Shown here: positions 53,205 through 64,000 of the stretch, in pieces | How positions within the stretch are numbered: position 1 is the stretch's first letter | Layout: every line of letters begins with the position of its first letter | Source of the DNA: Petrolisthes cinctipes | Lineage: Eukaryota > Arthropoda > Malacostraca > Decapoda > Porcellanidae | Direction: 5' to 3' | DNA length: 64,000 nucleotides | NCBI GenBank assembly: GCA_033782935.1 | Contig: JAWQEG010000292.1 | Coordinates: forward strand, 802,001 to 866,000 | Notes under the pieces: generated by a model | The model's database searches: none | Seen by the model: only the letters and a program-made list of their open reading frames with translations | Told to the model about the DNA's origin: nothing | Position numbers and translations under genes: made by a program

Positions 53205-53520
53205 TTAATTCCTAAAATGTATTATTTTATGTTTAGGGTTTATTATTATGGTTTGTTTAATAAGGTATGATAAACCTAGTTTATAATTTCGTATTATATA
53301 AAATTCATTATGAATATGGTTAGTTCCCTTGGCTAACCGTACAGGAAGGGTTAGTTTCCCTAAGACCTGTAATTTATTGCCTGTCATGGTTGACCATTCT
53401 ATGTCACCTGTTCAATCTTGGTTTATAAATGCCGCTGGGGACCTAATTTGCTCAATTTGTTAAAGGAATTATCCGATAACAAGGAAACTGCGGCGCCTGT
53501 GTCTATCATTAAGGGGGTGT
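53205..53520 (-). pseudogene. Aspartic protease remnant (Ty3/gypsy pol), broken
   Basis: The active-site string DTGAAVSLLSDN is intact at about 53468-53503 on the minus strand (DTGA at 53492-53503), preceded by NTPLMI. The frame then reaches a stop about 20 codons later, near 53427. The downstream part (53387-53205, MTGNKLQVLG ... GLSYLIKQT) continues in a different frame and fits the C-terminal half of the domain. In the family the protease dimerises and cleaves the Gag-Pol polyprotein. Confidence 0.78.
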
Positions 53521-53604
53521 TACTATGTGATTCTAGGACAGGGAATTATAGTATATTATTGGTAAATGCGACGACAGGGCCTACAGTTATATTTTCGGTA
53601 CGTT

Positions 53605-54174
53605 TTAATATTGTGGCGGTCTCGTTTCATGCATCATATTTCGACTGTGCCAGTCCCGTTTCATTCTGTTATGGATCATGCATTCATCTAAGGAATGCGA
53701 CTTTGACTCATGTAAATGACTGTATTTATGATCACTTTCGTTACAGTGTTTGCAACGTTTTCCCTGTGATTCCCCTTGAGTAGGTGTGGCATCAAAATTA
53801 AAAATCTTCGTACCCTTGGATTGAGTAATCTGTAATTCACGATGTATGATACGAGATTCCTTCGAATTTAAAGCTAGAGACCCTGATAGTGCAAGTGCTT
53901 TTGCTGGTTCACTTGTATTTATGTTGTCCGCCTTAGTTTTAATTATTCTCTGAACCCATGATAATGAATGATGTAGTTTACCATCCCCAAAAACAACAAT
54001 AAGTGACTGTCTGAATGTAGCATATGACGTTAAATTCTGTGGATTATCTCCCGTATAGTACTTTGAATAATTGTGGGTGGGTAAAATTCTCATTGCTTGC
54101 ATAGTAGAGTTAGTGGGGTTAGAAGAAGTTGTTAGAAGAGCAGAGACAGTCGGAGATTGTGGAGGAGTAGCCAT
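53605..54174 (-). pseudogene. Gag remnant with zinc knuckle (189 codons)
   Basis: The longest open frame of the element, starting MATPPQSPTV. Residues about 60-85 (YATFRQSLIVVFGDGKLHHS) resemble the capsid region of metazoan Ty3/gypsy Gag. Near residue 139 CKHCNESDH matches the start of a C-x2-C-x4-H-x4-C knuckle, but the position of the last Cys is Leu; a later Cys follows in SLDEC. The C-terminus is basic (RMKRDWHSRN). At 189 residues it is roughly half the usual Gag length, so an internal deletion or frame loss is likely. Product in the family: structural protein of the particle, binding genomic RNA. The opposite-strand frame at 53418-53783 is its and the protease's shadow. Confidence 0.75.
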
Positions 54175-55039
54175 TATTGGAGAAAATACAGGTTAATATA
54201 GTATACCAGATAGAGGCTTTAATGGGGGTAAGGTTTGGAGAAAGAAAGGAATGTACTCGAATGTGTTGGAACCACAAACGAAACTTAGGGAGGTAGAGGA
54301 ATCTAGCTTGAAGGCTAGTGAATCATTATCAGGGATATTCGAAGTTAGTTATGATACCTTTGGATTAATGGGGGATTATATCTTTACTTTTGTTTTAATG
54401 TGGCACTTGTTTTCTGTTGTCTGGGCTGTTAGTGAGGAACCTATTTTCTAACATGTTCGTGGACAAGTGAAAAATAATGTAATGTAACATGTAATGTGTA
54501 CCTACTTTAGTTGACTGTAGTTGCAACGACGATGACGACGAGTGGAAGTTTTGTTGGGGCGTTGCCTGATGAGGCGACGATGTGGTGAAGGGGCGACGAC
54601 CGTGAAGTGACGAAGCGATGATTAGTTAGCTCGCACACTAACACACTAACAGTCGTAATTGGAGTGAATATTATGAACCTTGACTTGCCTTTTTACGAGA
54701 GAATTTACGTATAAGGAGGCGTCAGCGTGGAGGTGATGGAGTGATGGCGTTGTCCTTACGAAAGAATTTACGAAACAGGATCGCCGTAGTGATGAAGTGA
54801 TGATTGTTTGTTGTGAAGTAGATGAGGTTCTCTGTAGGTCAGTTGCAATTATGTTGAAGCAGGTGTTTCTTGTAGGTGAAGAATTTGTGGTTTATCTCCC
54901 TCGTTAGAGGTCGTAAGATTACCCACTGAAGAAATTACTTGAGAGAATTTACAAGCAGATTCCTTCAACTTGTCCTTGAACTATGTTAGTCACTGTACTC
55001 CCGTGAAGTCTTTACCTTGCAACTTGCTTTGTTGCAAAA
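54175..55039 (-). other. Element leader between primer binding site and gag
   Basis: About 865 bp with no convincing gene. 54530-54640 is rich in ACG/CGA triplets and more GC-rich than the rest. A phrase like TTACGA.AGAATTTACG occurs at about 54695 and 54758 and a weaker version near 54942. A 66-codon plus-strand frame at 54251-54451 resembles nothing I know and lies antisense to the element, so I do not call it a gene. Confidence 0.6.
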
Positions 55040-55053
55040 CACCGCTGCCATCA
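55040..55053 (-). promoter_or_regulatory. Putative primer binding site (tRNA-Leu)
   Basis: On the sense strand TGATGGCAGCGGTG starts 3 bases after the 5' LTR. The complement of the 3' end of animal tRNA-Leu (anticodon AAG/TAG), recalled from memory as ...CCACCGCTGCCA plus CCA, is TGGTGGCAGCGGTG. Thirteen of the 14 bases agree, with one mismatch at position 3. The location just inside the right LTR confirms that the element runs right to left. Confidence 0.7.
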
Positions 55054-55056
55054 AAA

Positions 55057-55628
55057 TGTACCAGTCCTCTAAGGCTTTAACTCGTTCAGGATCTGATACA
55101 GTACCTTGGTCCGGAGTTGTAGTCGTAGTAGTTGTTGTTGTTGTTGTGGTTGTTGTTGTGGTATTAGGTAGCGAGCTCGGCGTTGTGATGGTGTTCTTAG
55201 GTAAGTGACTTCACAAGTTTCTTTAGGCTTAATTTATTTATACATACTTATCTCTATACAGGGAATTATATTTGATGCCTTGTCTGATATGCCTGTGTCT
55301 CTCTCTTATGGAGACAGGTTATAGCCCTGGGAGTCAGTTTAGGAAATCCTACATATTAGTTCAACTTCACTGCTTATATACATTCTCTATTGGGGAGTTC
55401 CTGGTACTTTTAAAAAGGGGTGGAGTATATTTAAGCTCCACCCAATTCTCCTCTCTCTCTCTCTCCCTCTTGCTTTCTCTCCCTCTTTCTCTCTCTCCCA
55501 CTTTCTCTCCCTCTCTCTCTTGAGTTTAGAGATGACAGTGAGAAATTGTAGGGTAAAATGGGTAACCTCTTGTGTTTGTTATCGTCTGGTGTTTATGTTA
55601 CATGTTGTTGTAAGAAGGGTCTTGTACA
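55057..55628 (-). repeat. Right LTR (5' LTR of the element), 572 bp
   Basis: TGTACCAG...CTTGTACA, collinear with the left LTR at an offset of 7764 bp without indels. It carries the same GTT tract (55116-55162), TATA box, inverted repeat (55418-55443) and CT tract (55446-55521). As the element is on the minus strand this copy is the 5' LTR and would drive transcription leftwards. Confidence 0.95.
55373..55380 (-). promoter_or_regulatory. Putative TATA box of the element promoter
   Basis: The sense strand reads GAATGTATATAAGCAG; TATATAAG is a near-ideal TATA box. It lies 249-256 bp into the LTR from its sense 5' end. Transcription would start roughly 25-30 bp further left. The matching sequence in the left LTR is 47609-47616. 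Confidence 0.6.
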
Positions 55629-55632
55629 AGAG
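55629..55632. repeat. Target site duplication, right copy (AGAG)
   Basis: Pairs with 47289-47292. The next bases, TATTTTCAAAATAC, belong to the conserved satellite dyad, so the insertion is at its edge. Confidence 0.95.
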
Positions 55633-58600
55633 TATTTTCAAAATACATGCTCAAAACATACTGAAAATCGATCTTTTAGGTGCACAAAAGTCGATATGTG
55701 CATGCATCTTCAGTACCCGTTTATATCTCAAATTCAGGCTCAAAACACCCGAAAATTCAATATTTTGGGGTCCCAGAAGCAATCTGTACATGCCTACTCA
55801 GTGTTAGAGTATTTTCAAAATACAGGCCCAAAACATGCTGAAAATCGATATTTTAGATGCCCAAAAATCGATATCTCAAATTCAGTCCCAAAACACCCGA
55901 AAATTCGATATTTAGAGGTCCCAGAAGGTATCTGTACATGCCTACTCCGTGTTAGAGTATTTTCAAAATACAGGCCAAAAACATACTGAAAATCGATCTT
56001 TTAGGTGCCCAAAAGTCGATATGTGCATGCATCTTCTGTACCCGTTTATATCTCAAATTCTGGCCCTAAACACCCGAAAATTCGATATTTTGGGGTCCCA
56101 GAAGCGATCTGTACATGCCTACTCCGTGTTAGAGTATTTTCAAAATTCAGGCCCAATAGATGCTGAAAATCGATATTTTTGGTGCCCAAAGTCAATATGT
56201 GCATGTATCTTCTGTACCCGTTTATATCTCAAATTCAGGTTCAAAACACCCGAAAATTCAATATTTTGGGGTCCCAGAAGCAATCTGTACATGCCTACTC
56301 AGTGCTAGAATATTTTCAAAATATAGGCTAAAAACATGCTAAAAATCGATCTTTTAGGTGCCAAAAAGTCGATATCTCAAATTCAGTCCCAAAACACCCG
56401 AAAATTCGATATTTAGGAGTCCCAGAAGCAATCTGTACATGCCTACTCCGTGTTAGAGTATTTTCAAAATACATGCTCAAAACATACTGAAAATCGATCT
56501 TTTAGGTGCACAAAATTCGATATGTGCATGCATCTTCAGTACCCGTTTATATCTCAAATTCAGGCTCAAAACACCCGAAAATTCAATATTTTGGGGTCCC
56601 AGAAGCAATCTGTACATGCCTACTCAGTGTTAGAGTATTTTCAAAATACAGGCCCAAAACATGCTGAAAATCGATATTTTAGATGCCCAAAGTCAATATG
56701 TGCATGTATCTTCTGTACCCGTTTATATCTCAAATTCAGGCTCAAAACACCCGAAAATTCAATATTTTGGGGTCGCAGAAGCTATCTGTACATGCCTACA
56801 CAGTGCTAGAATATTTTCAAAATATAGGCTAAAAACATGCTAAAAATCGACATTTTAGGTGCCAAAAAATCAATATCTCAAATTCAGTCCCAAAACACCC
56901 GAAAATTCGATATTTAGAGGTCCCAGAAGGTATTTGTACATGCCTACTCCGTGTTAGAGTATTTTCAAAATACAGGCCAAAAACATACTGAAAATCGATC
57001 TTTTAGGTGCCCAAAAGTCGATATGTACCCGTTTATATCTCAAATTCTGGCCCTAAACACCCGAAAATTCGATATTTTGGGGTCCCAGAAGCGATCTGTA
57101 CATGCCTACTCCGTGTTAGAGTATTTTCAAAATTCAGGCCCAAAACATGCTGAAAATCGATATTTTTGGTGCCCAAAGTCAATATGTGCATGTATCTTCT
57201 GTACCCGTTTATATCTCAAATTCAGGCTCAAAACACCCTAAAATTCAATATTTTGGGGTCCCAGAAGCAATCTGTACAGTGCTAGAATATTTTCAAAATA
57301 TAGGCTAAAAACATGCTAAAAATCGATCTTTTAAGTGCCGAAAAGTCGATATCTCAAATTCAGTCCCAAAACACCCGAAAATTCGATATTTAGGGGTCCC
57401 AGAAGCGATCTGTACATGCCTACTCCGTGTTAGAGTATTTTCAAAATACATGCTCAAAACATACTGAAAATCGATCGTTTAGGTGCACAAAAGTCGATAT
57501 GTGCATGCATCTTCAGTACCCGTTTATATCTCAAATTCAGGCTCAAAACACCCGAAAATTCAATATTTTGGGGTCCCAGAAGCAATCTGTACATGCCTAC
57601 TCAGTGTTAGAGTATTTTCAAAATACAGGCCAAAAACATACTGAAAATCGATCTTTTAGGTGCCCAAAAGTCGATATGTGCATGCATCTTCTGTACCCGT
57701 TTATATCTCAAATTCCGGCCCTAAACACCCGAAAATTCAATATTTTGGGGTCCCAGAAGCAATCTGTACAGTGCTAGAATATTTTCAAAATATAGGCTAA
57801 AAACATGCTAAAAATCGACATTTTAGGTGCCAAAAAATCGATATCTCAAATTATGTCCCAAAACACCCGAATATTCGATATTTAGAGGTCCCAGAAGGTA
57901 TCTGTACATGCCTACTCCGTGTTAGAGTGTTTTCAAAATACAGGCCAAAAACATACTGAAATTCGATCTTTTAGGTGCCCAAAAGTCGATATGTGCATGC
58001 ATCTTCAGTACCCGTTTATATCTCAAATTCTGGCCCTAAACACCCGAAAATTCGATATTTTGGGGTCCCAGAAGCGATCTGTACATGCCTACTCCGTGTT
58101 AGAGTATTTTCAAAATTCAGGCCCAAAACATGCTGAAAATCGATATTTTTGGTGCCCAAAGTCAATATGTGCATGTATCTTCTGTACCCGTTTATATCTC
58201 AAATTCAGGCTCAAAACACCCGAAAATTCAATATTTTGGGGTCCCAGAAGCAATCTGTACATGCCTACACAGTGCTAGAATATTTTCAAAATATAGGCTT
58301 AAAACATGCTAAAAATCGACATTTTAGGTGCCAAAAAATCGATATCTCAAATTCAGTCCCAAAACACCCAAAAATTCGATATTTAGAGGTCCCAGAAGGT
58401 ATCTGTACATGCCTACTCCGTGTTAGAGTATTTTCAAAATACAGGCCAAAAACATACTGAAAATCGATCTTTTAGGTGCCCAAAAGTCGATATGTACCCG
58501 TTTATATCTCAAATTCTGGCCCTAAACACCCGAAAATTCGATATTTTGGGGTCCCAGAAGCGATCTGTACATGCCTACTCCGTGTTAGAGTATTTTCAAA

Positions 58601-59391
58601 ATTCAGGCCCAAAACATGCTGAAAATCGATATTTTTGGTGCCCAAAGTCAATATGTGTATGTATCTTCTGTACCCGTTTATATTTCAAATTCAGGCTCAA
58701 AACACCCGAAAATTCAATATTTTGGGGTCCCAGAAGCAATCTGTACATGCCTACTCAGTGCTAGAATATTTTCAAAATATAGGCTAAAAACATGCTAAAA
58801 ATCGATCTTTTAGGTGCCAAAAAGTCGATATCTCAAATTCAGTCCCAAAACACCCGAAAATTCGATATTTAGGGGTCCCAGAAGGTATCTGTACATGCCT
58901 ACTCCGTGTTAGAGTATTTTCAAAATACAGGCCAAAAACATACTGAAAATCGATCTTTTAGGAGCCCAAAAGTCGATATGTACCCGTTTATATCTCAAAT
59001 TCTGGCCCTAAACACCCGAAAATTCGATATTTTGGGGTCCCAGAAGCGATCTGTACATGCCTACTCCGTGTTAGAGTATTTTCAAAATTCAGGCCCAAAA
59101 CATGCTGAAAATCGATATTTTTGGTGACCAAAGTCAATATGTGCATGTATCTTCTGTACCCGTTTATATTTCAAATTCAGGCTCAAAACACCCGAAAATT
59201 CAATATTTTGGGGTCCCAGAAGCAATCTGTACATGCCTACTCAGTGCTAGAATATTTTCAAAATATAGGCTAAAAACATGCTAAAAATCGATCTTTTAGG
59301 TGCCAAAAAGTCGATATCTCAAATTCAGTCCCAAAACACCCGAAAATTCGATATTTAGGGGTCCCAGAAGCGATCTGTACATGCCTACTCC

Positions 59392-61385
59392 GTGTTAGAG
59401 TATTTTCAAAATACATGCTCAAAACATACTGAAAATCGATCTTTTAGGTGCACAAAAGTCGATATGTGCATGCATCTTCAGTACCCGTTTATATCTCAAA
59501 TTCAGGGTCAAAACACCCGAAAATTCAATATTTTGGGGTCCCAGAAGCAATCTGTACATGCCTACTCAGTGTTAGAGTATTTTCAAAATACAGGCCCAAA
59601 ACATGCTGAAAATCGATATTTTAGATTCCCAAAGTCAATATGTGCATGTATCTTCTGTACCCGTTTATATCTCAAATTCAGGCTCAAAACACCCGAAAAT
59701 TCAATATTTTGGGGTCCCAGAAGCAATCTGTACATGCCTACACAGTGCTAGAATATTTTCAAAATATAGGCTAAAAACATGCTAAAAATCGACATTTTAG
59801 GTGCCAAAAAATCGATATCTCAAATTCAGTCCCAAAGCACCCGAAAATTCGATATGTAAAGGTCCCAGAAGGTATCTGTACATGCCTACTCCGTGTTAGA
59901 GTATTTTAAAAATACAGGCCAAAAACATACTGAAAATCGATCTTTTAGGTGCCCAAAAGTCGATATGTGCATGCATCTCCTGTACCCGTTTATATCTCAA
60001 ATTCTGGCCCTAAACACCCGAAAATTCGATATTTTGGGGTATCAGAAGCGATCTGTACATGCCTACTCCGTGTTAGAGTATTTTCAAAATTCAGGCCCAA
60101 AACATGCTGAAAGTCGATATTTTTGGTGCCCAAAGTCAATATGTGCATGTATCTTCTGTACCCGTTTATATTTCAAATTCTGGCTCAAAACACCCGAAAA
60201 TTCAATATTTTGGGGTCCCAGAAGCAATCTGTACATGCCTACTCAGTGCTAGAATATTTTCAAAATATAGGCTAAAAACATGCTAAAAATCGATCTTTTA
60301 GGTGCCAAAAAGTCGATATCTCAAATTCAGTCCCAAAACACCCGAAAATTCGATATTTAGGGGTCCCAGAAGCGATCTGTACATGCCTACTCCGTGTTAG
60401 AGTATTTTCAAAATACATGCTCAAAACATTCTGAAAATCGATCTTTTAGGTGCACAAAAGTCGATATGTGCATGCATCTTCAGTACCCGTTTATATCTCA
60501 AATTCAGGCTCAAAACACCCGAAAATTCAATATTTTGGGGTCCCAGAAGCAATCTGTACATGCCTACTCAGTGTTAGAGTATTTTCAAAATACAGGCCCA
60601 AAACATGCTGAAAATCGATATTTTAGATTCCCAAAGTCAATATGTGCATGTATCTTCTGTACCCGTTTATATCTCAAATTCAGGCTCAAAACACCCGAAA
60701 ATTCAATATTTTGGGGTCCCAGAAGCAATCTGTACATGCCTACACAGTGCTAGAATATTTTCAAAATATAGGCTAAAAACATGCTAAAAATCGACATTTT
60801 AGGTGCCAAAAAATCGATATCTCAAATTCAGTCCCAAATCACCCGAAAATTCGATATGTAAAGGTCCCAGAAGGTATCTGTACATGCCTACTCCGTGTTA
60901 GAGTATTTTAAAAATACAGGCCAAAAACATACTGAAAATCGATCTTTTAGGTGCCCAAAAGTCTATATGTGCATGCATCTCCTGTACCCGTTTATATCTC
61001 AAATTCTGGCCCTAAACACCCGAAAATTCGATATTTTGGGGTCCGAGAAGCGATCTGTACATGCCTACTCCGTGTTAGAGTATTTTCAAAATTCAGGCCC
61101 ATAACATGCTGAAAATCGATATTTTTGGTGCCCAAAGTCAATATGTGCATGTATCTTCTGTACCCGTTTATATCTCAAATTCAGGCTCAAAACACCCGAA
61201 AATTCAATATTTTGGGGTCCCAGAAGCAATCTGTACAGTGCTAGAATATTTTCAAAATATAGGCTAAAAACATGCTAAAAATCGATCTTTTAAGTGCCGA
61301 AAAGTCGATATCTCAAATTCAGTCCCAAAACACCCGAAAATTCGATATTTAGGGGTCCCAGAAGCGATCTGTACATGCCTACTCC
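59392..61385 (+). repeat. Two tandem hexamer units (1002 and 992 bp)
   Basis: 59392-60393 and 60394-61385 share rare variants not seen elsewhere in the window: TTAGATTCCC (59620/60622), GATATGTAAAGG (59852/60854) and TATTTTAAAAATACAGG (59904/60906). The second is 10 bp shorter because of the CTGTACAGTG deletion near 61237. The unit at 62036-63027 is a related third copy. Confidence 0.85.
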
Positions 61386-64000
61386 GTGTTAGAGTATTTT
61401 CAAAATACATGCTCAAAACATACTGAAAATCGATCGTTTAGGTGCACAAAAGTCGATATGTGCATGCATCTTCAGTACCCGTTTATATCTCAAATTCAGG
61501 CTCAAAACACCCGAAAATTCAATATTTTGGGGTCCCAGAAGCAATCTGTACATGCCTACACAGTGCTAGAATATTTTCAAAATATAGGCTAAAAACATGC
61601 TAAAAATCGATCTTTTAGGTGCCAAAAAATCGATATCTCAAATTCCGTCCCAAAACACCCGAAAATTCGATATTTAGAGGTCCCAGGAGGTATTTGTACA
61701 TGCCTACTCCGTGTTAGAGTATTTTCAAAATACAGGCCAATAACATACTGAAAATCGATCTTTTAGGTGCCCAAAAGTCGATATGTGCATTCATCTTCTG
61801 TACCCGTTTATATCTCAAATTCTGGCTCAAAACACCCGAAAATTCAATATTTTGGGGTCCCAGAAGCAATCTGTACATGCCTACTCAGTGCTAGAATATT
61901 TTCAAAATATAGGCTAAAAACATGCTAAAAATCGATCTTTTAGGTGCCAAAAAGTCGATATCTCAAATTCAGTCCCAAAACACCCGAAAATTCGATATTT
62001 AGGGGTCCCAGAAGCGATCTGTACATGCCTACTCCGTGTTAGAGTATTTTCAAAACACATGCTCAAAACATACTGAAAATCGATCTTTTAGGTGCACAGA
62101 AGTCGATATGTGCATGCATCTTCAGTACCCGTTTATATCTCAAATTCAGGCTCAAAACACTCGAAAATTCAATATTTTGGGGTCCCAGAAGCAATCTGTA
62201 CATGTCTACTCAGTGTTAGAGTATTTTCAAAATACAGGCCCAAAACATGCTGAAAATCGATATTTTAGATGCCCAAAGTCAATATGTGCATGTATCTTCT
62301 GTACCCGTTTATATCTCAAATTCAGGCTCAAAACACCCGAAAATTCAATATTTTGGGGTCCCAGAAGCAATCTGTACATGCCTACACAGTGCTAGAATAT
62401 TTTCAAAATATAGGCTAAAAACATGCTAAAAATCGACATTTTAGGTGCCAAAAAATCGATATCTCAAATTCAGTCCCAAAACACCCGAAAATTCGATATT
62501 TAGAGGTCCCAGAAGGTATCTGTACATGCCTACTCCGTGTTAGAGTATTTTCAAAATACAGGCCAAAAACATACTGAAAATCGATCTTTTAGGTGCCCAA
62601 AAGTCGATATGTGCATGCATCTTCTGTACCCGTTTATATCTCAAATTCTGGCCCTAAACACCCGAAAATTCGATATTTTGGGGTCCGAGAAGCGATCTGT
62701 ACATGCCTACTCCGTGTTAGAGTATTTTCAAAATTCAGGCCCATAACATGCTGAAAATTGATATTTTTGGTGACCAAAGTCAATATGTGCATGTATCTTC
62801 TGTACCCGTTTATATCTCAAATTCAGGCTCAAAACACCCGAAAATTCAATATTTTGGGGTCCCAGAAGCAATCTGTACAGTGCTAGAATATTTTCAAAAT
62901 ATAGGCTAAAAACATGCTAAAAATCGATCTTTTAGGTGCCAAAAAGTCGATATCTCAAATTCAGTCCCAAAACACCCGAAAATTCGATATTTAGGGGTCC
63001 CAGAAGCGATCTGTACATGCCTACTCCGTGTTAGAGTATTTTCAAAATACATGCTCAAAACATACTGAAAATCGATCTTTTAGGTGCACAAAAGTCGATA
63101 TGTGCATGCATCTTCAGTACCCGTTTATATCTCAAATTCAGGCTCAAAACACCCGAAAATTCAATATTTTGGGGTCCCAGAAGCAATCTGTACATGCCTA
63201 CTCAGTGTTAGAGTATTTTCAAAATACAGGCCCAAAACATGCTGAAAATCGATATTTGAGATGCCCAAAGTCAATATGTGCATGTATCTTCTGTACCCGT
63301 TTATATCTCAAATTCAGGCTCAAAACACGCGAAAATTCAATATTTTGGGGTCCCAGAAGCTATCTGTACATGCCTACACAGTGCTAGAATATTTTCAAAA
63401 TATAGGCTAAAAACATGCTAAAAATCGACATTTTAGGTGCCAAAAAATCAATATCTCAAATTCAGTCCCAAAACACCCGAAAATTCGATATTTAGAGGTC
63501 CCAGAAGGTATTTGTACATGCCTACTCCGTGTTAGAGTATTTTCAAAATACAGGCCAAAAACATACTGAAAATCGATCTTTTAGGTGCCCAAAAGTCGAT
63601 ATGTACCCGTTTATATCTCAAATTCTGGCCCTAAACACCCGAAAATTCGATATTTTGGGGTCCCAGAAGCGATCTGTACATGCCTACTCCGTGTTAGAGT
63701 ATTTTCAAAATTCAGGCCTAAAACATGCTGAAAATCGATATTTTTGGTGCCCAAAGTCAATATGTGCATGTATCTTCTGTACCCGTTTATATCTCAAATT
63801 CAGGCTCAAAACACCCGAAAATTCAATATTTTGGGGTCCCAGAAGCAATCTGTACAGTGCTAGAATATTTTCAAAATATAGGCTAAAAACATGCTAAAAA
63901 TCGATCTTTTAAGTGCCGAAAAGTCGATATCTCAAATTCAGTCCCAAAACACCCGAAAATTCGATATTTAGGGGTCCCAGAAGCGATCTGTACATGCCTA

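Larger units (their letters stand above)
47293..55628 (-). mobile_element. Ty3/gypsy-type LTR retrotransposon, degenerate, 8336 bp
   Basis: A complete element by structure: 572-bp direct LTRs, a 4-bp target duplication and an internal region of 7192 bp. The coding direction is minus. Protein remnants occur in the order gag, protease, reverse transcriptase, RNase H, integrase. In Ty3/gypsy elements integrase follows RNase H, whereas in Ty1/copia it precedes RT, so the order supports the assignment. All reading frames are interrupted, so it cannot be autonomous. The possible tRNA-Leu primer site resembles what is reported for the Drosophila mdg3/micropia group, but I cannot place the clade without a tree. 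It is the only interruption of the satellite in 64 kb. Confidence 0.95.
55629..64000 (+). repeat. Satellite array, right block (diverged hexameric subfamily)
   Basis: Same satellite and orientation as the left block, in exact phase with it across the insertion. L1a-L2-S and L1b-L2-S trimers mostly alternate, making hexamers: L1a landmarks at 56450, 57427, 59392, 60394, 61386, 62036 and 63028. Unit lengths are 977, 1002, 992 and 650 bp. The deviations from 1002 come from a 10-bp deletion (CTGTACAGTGCTAG) and a 15-bp deletion (GATATGTACCCG). Many substitutions are private to single monomers (GGGTCGCAGAAGC at 56772, CAATAGATGC at 56154, GAATATTCG at 57869), so this block is less homogenised. The L1 variant with GTACCTGTTT and GCCAACTCAG, common on the left, is absent here. 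Confidence 0.95.

Noticed and set aside
53418..53783. 121-codon plus-strand frame
   Set aside because: It is the complement of the protease active site and the gag zinc-knuckle region on the minus strand, which are recognisable as family motifs.
55017..55208. 63-codon plus-strand frame with a poly-Val run
   Set aside because: The valines are the GTT microsatellite of the LTR, and the frame starts across the primer binding site and LTR edge.
55196..55208. Strong splice-donor-like AGGTAAGTGA on the plus strand of the LTR
   Set aside because: It is antisense to the element's promoter and no matching exon structure is evident, so it is probably chance.
55756..55989. 143-codon frame spanning the right LTR end and the satellite (55558-55989)
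   Set aside because: It is a junction artefact: LTR sequence read through into satellite monomers.
1..64000. CRISPR-like array
   Set aside because: The repeats are 148-177 bp and contiguous, with no unique spacers and no cas-like genes. It is satellite DNA.

Overview
The window is eukaryotic repeat DNA. About 55.7 kb is one tandem satellite array, all monomers in the same orientation, running off both ends of the window. It is interrupted once by an 8.3-kb Ty3/gypsy-type LTR retrotransposon (47293-55628) lying in the minus orientation. I see no functional protein gene, rRNA, tRNA or CRISPR array. The host cannot be named. The element's pol signatures and possible tRNA-Leu primer site point to a metazoan, perhaps an arthropod, but this is inference only. 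High-order satellite structure and nucleosome-scale monomers fit centromeric or pericentromeric heterochromatin.

Satellite. Three monomer classes recur: L1 (177 bp), L2 (176 bp) and S (148 bp). The basic unit is the trimer L1-L2-S = 501 bp (505 bp when S carries a 4-bp insertion). The L2 monomer is itself an ungapped dimer of two 88-bp halves (about 57/88 identical by hand count). S is an L1-like monomer missing 29 bp between ATAT repeats. A 15-bp dyad occurs once per monomer in two alternative self-complementary forms. Most class-defining variants are CpG to TpG/CpA transitions.

Layout. 1-10204: trimers in 1507- and 2861-bp units. 10205-24274: two tandem copies of a 7035-bp, 42-monomer higher-order repeat. 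24275-37282: a third copy shortened by two 176-bp monomers, then mixed units that include a 2323-bp duplication. 37283-47292: a second version of that ~13-kb superunit, including a 1679-bp tandem duplication. 47293-55628: the retrotransposon. 55629-64000: a more diverged subfamily in hexameric (~1002/992/977-bp) units with private 10- and 15-bp deletions.

Retrotransposon. Two 572-bp LTRs (TG...CA, 7 mismatches by eye) are flanked by a 4-bp AGAG target duplication and restore the satellite phase exactly. Reading on the minus strand from the right-hand LTR: a possible tRNA-Leu primer site, ~0.9-kb leader, gag remnant with a zinc knuckle, protease, reverse transcriptase, RNase H and integrase, then ~2 kb without recognisable genes. 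Every coding domain is broken by frameshifts, stops or lost key residues, although the LTRs are about 98.8% identical. That mismatch is the main biological puzzle of the window, together with the nested repeat hierarchy.
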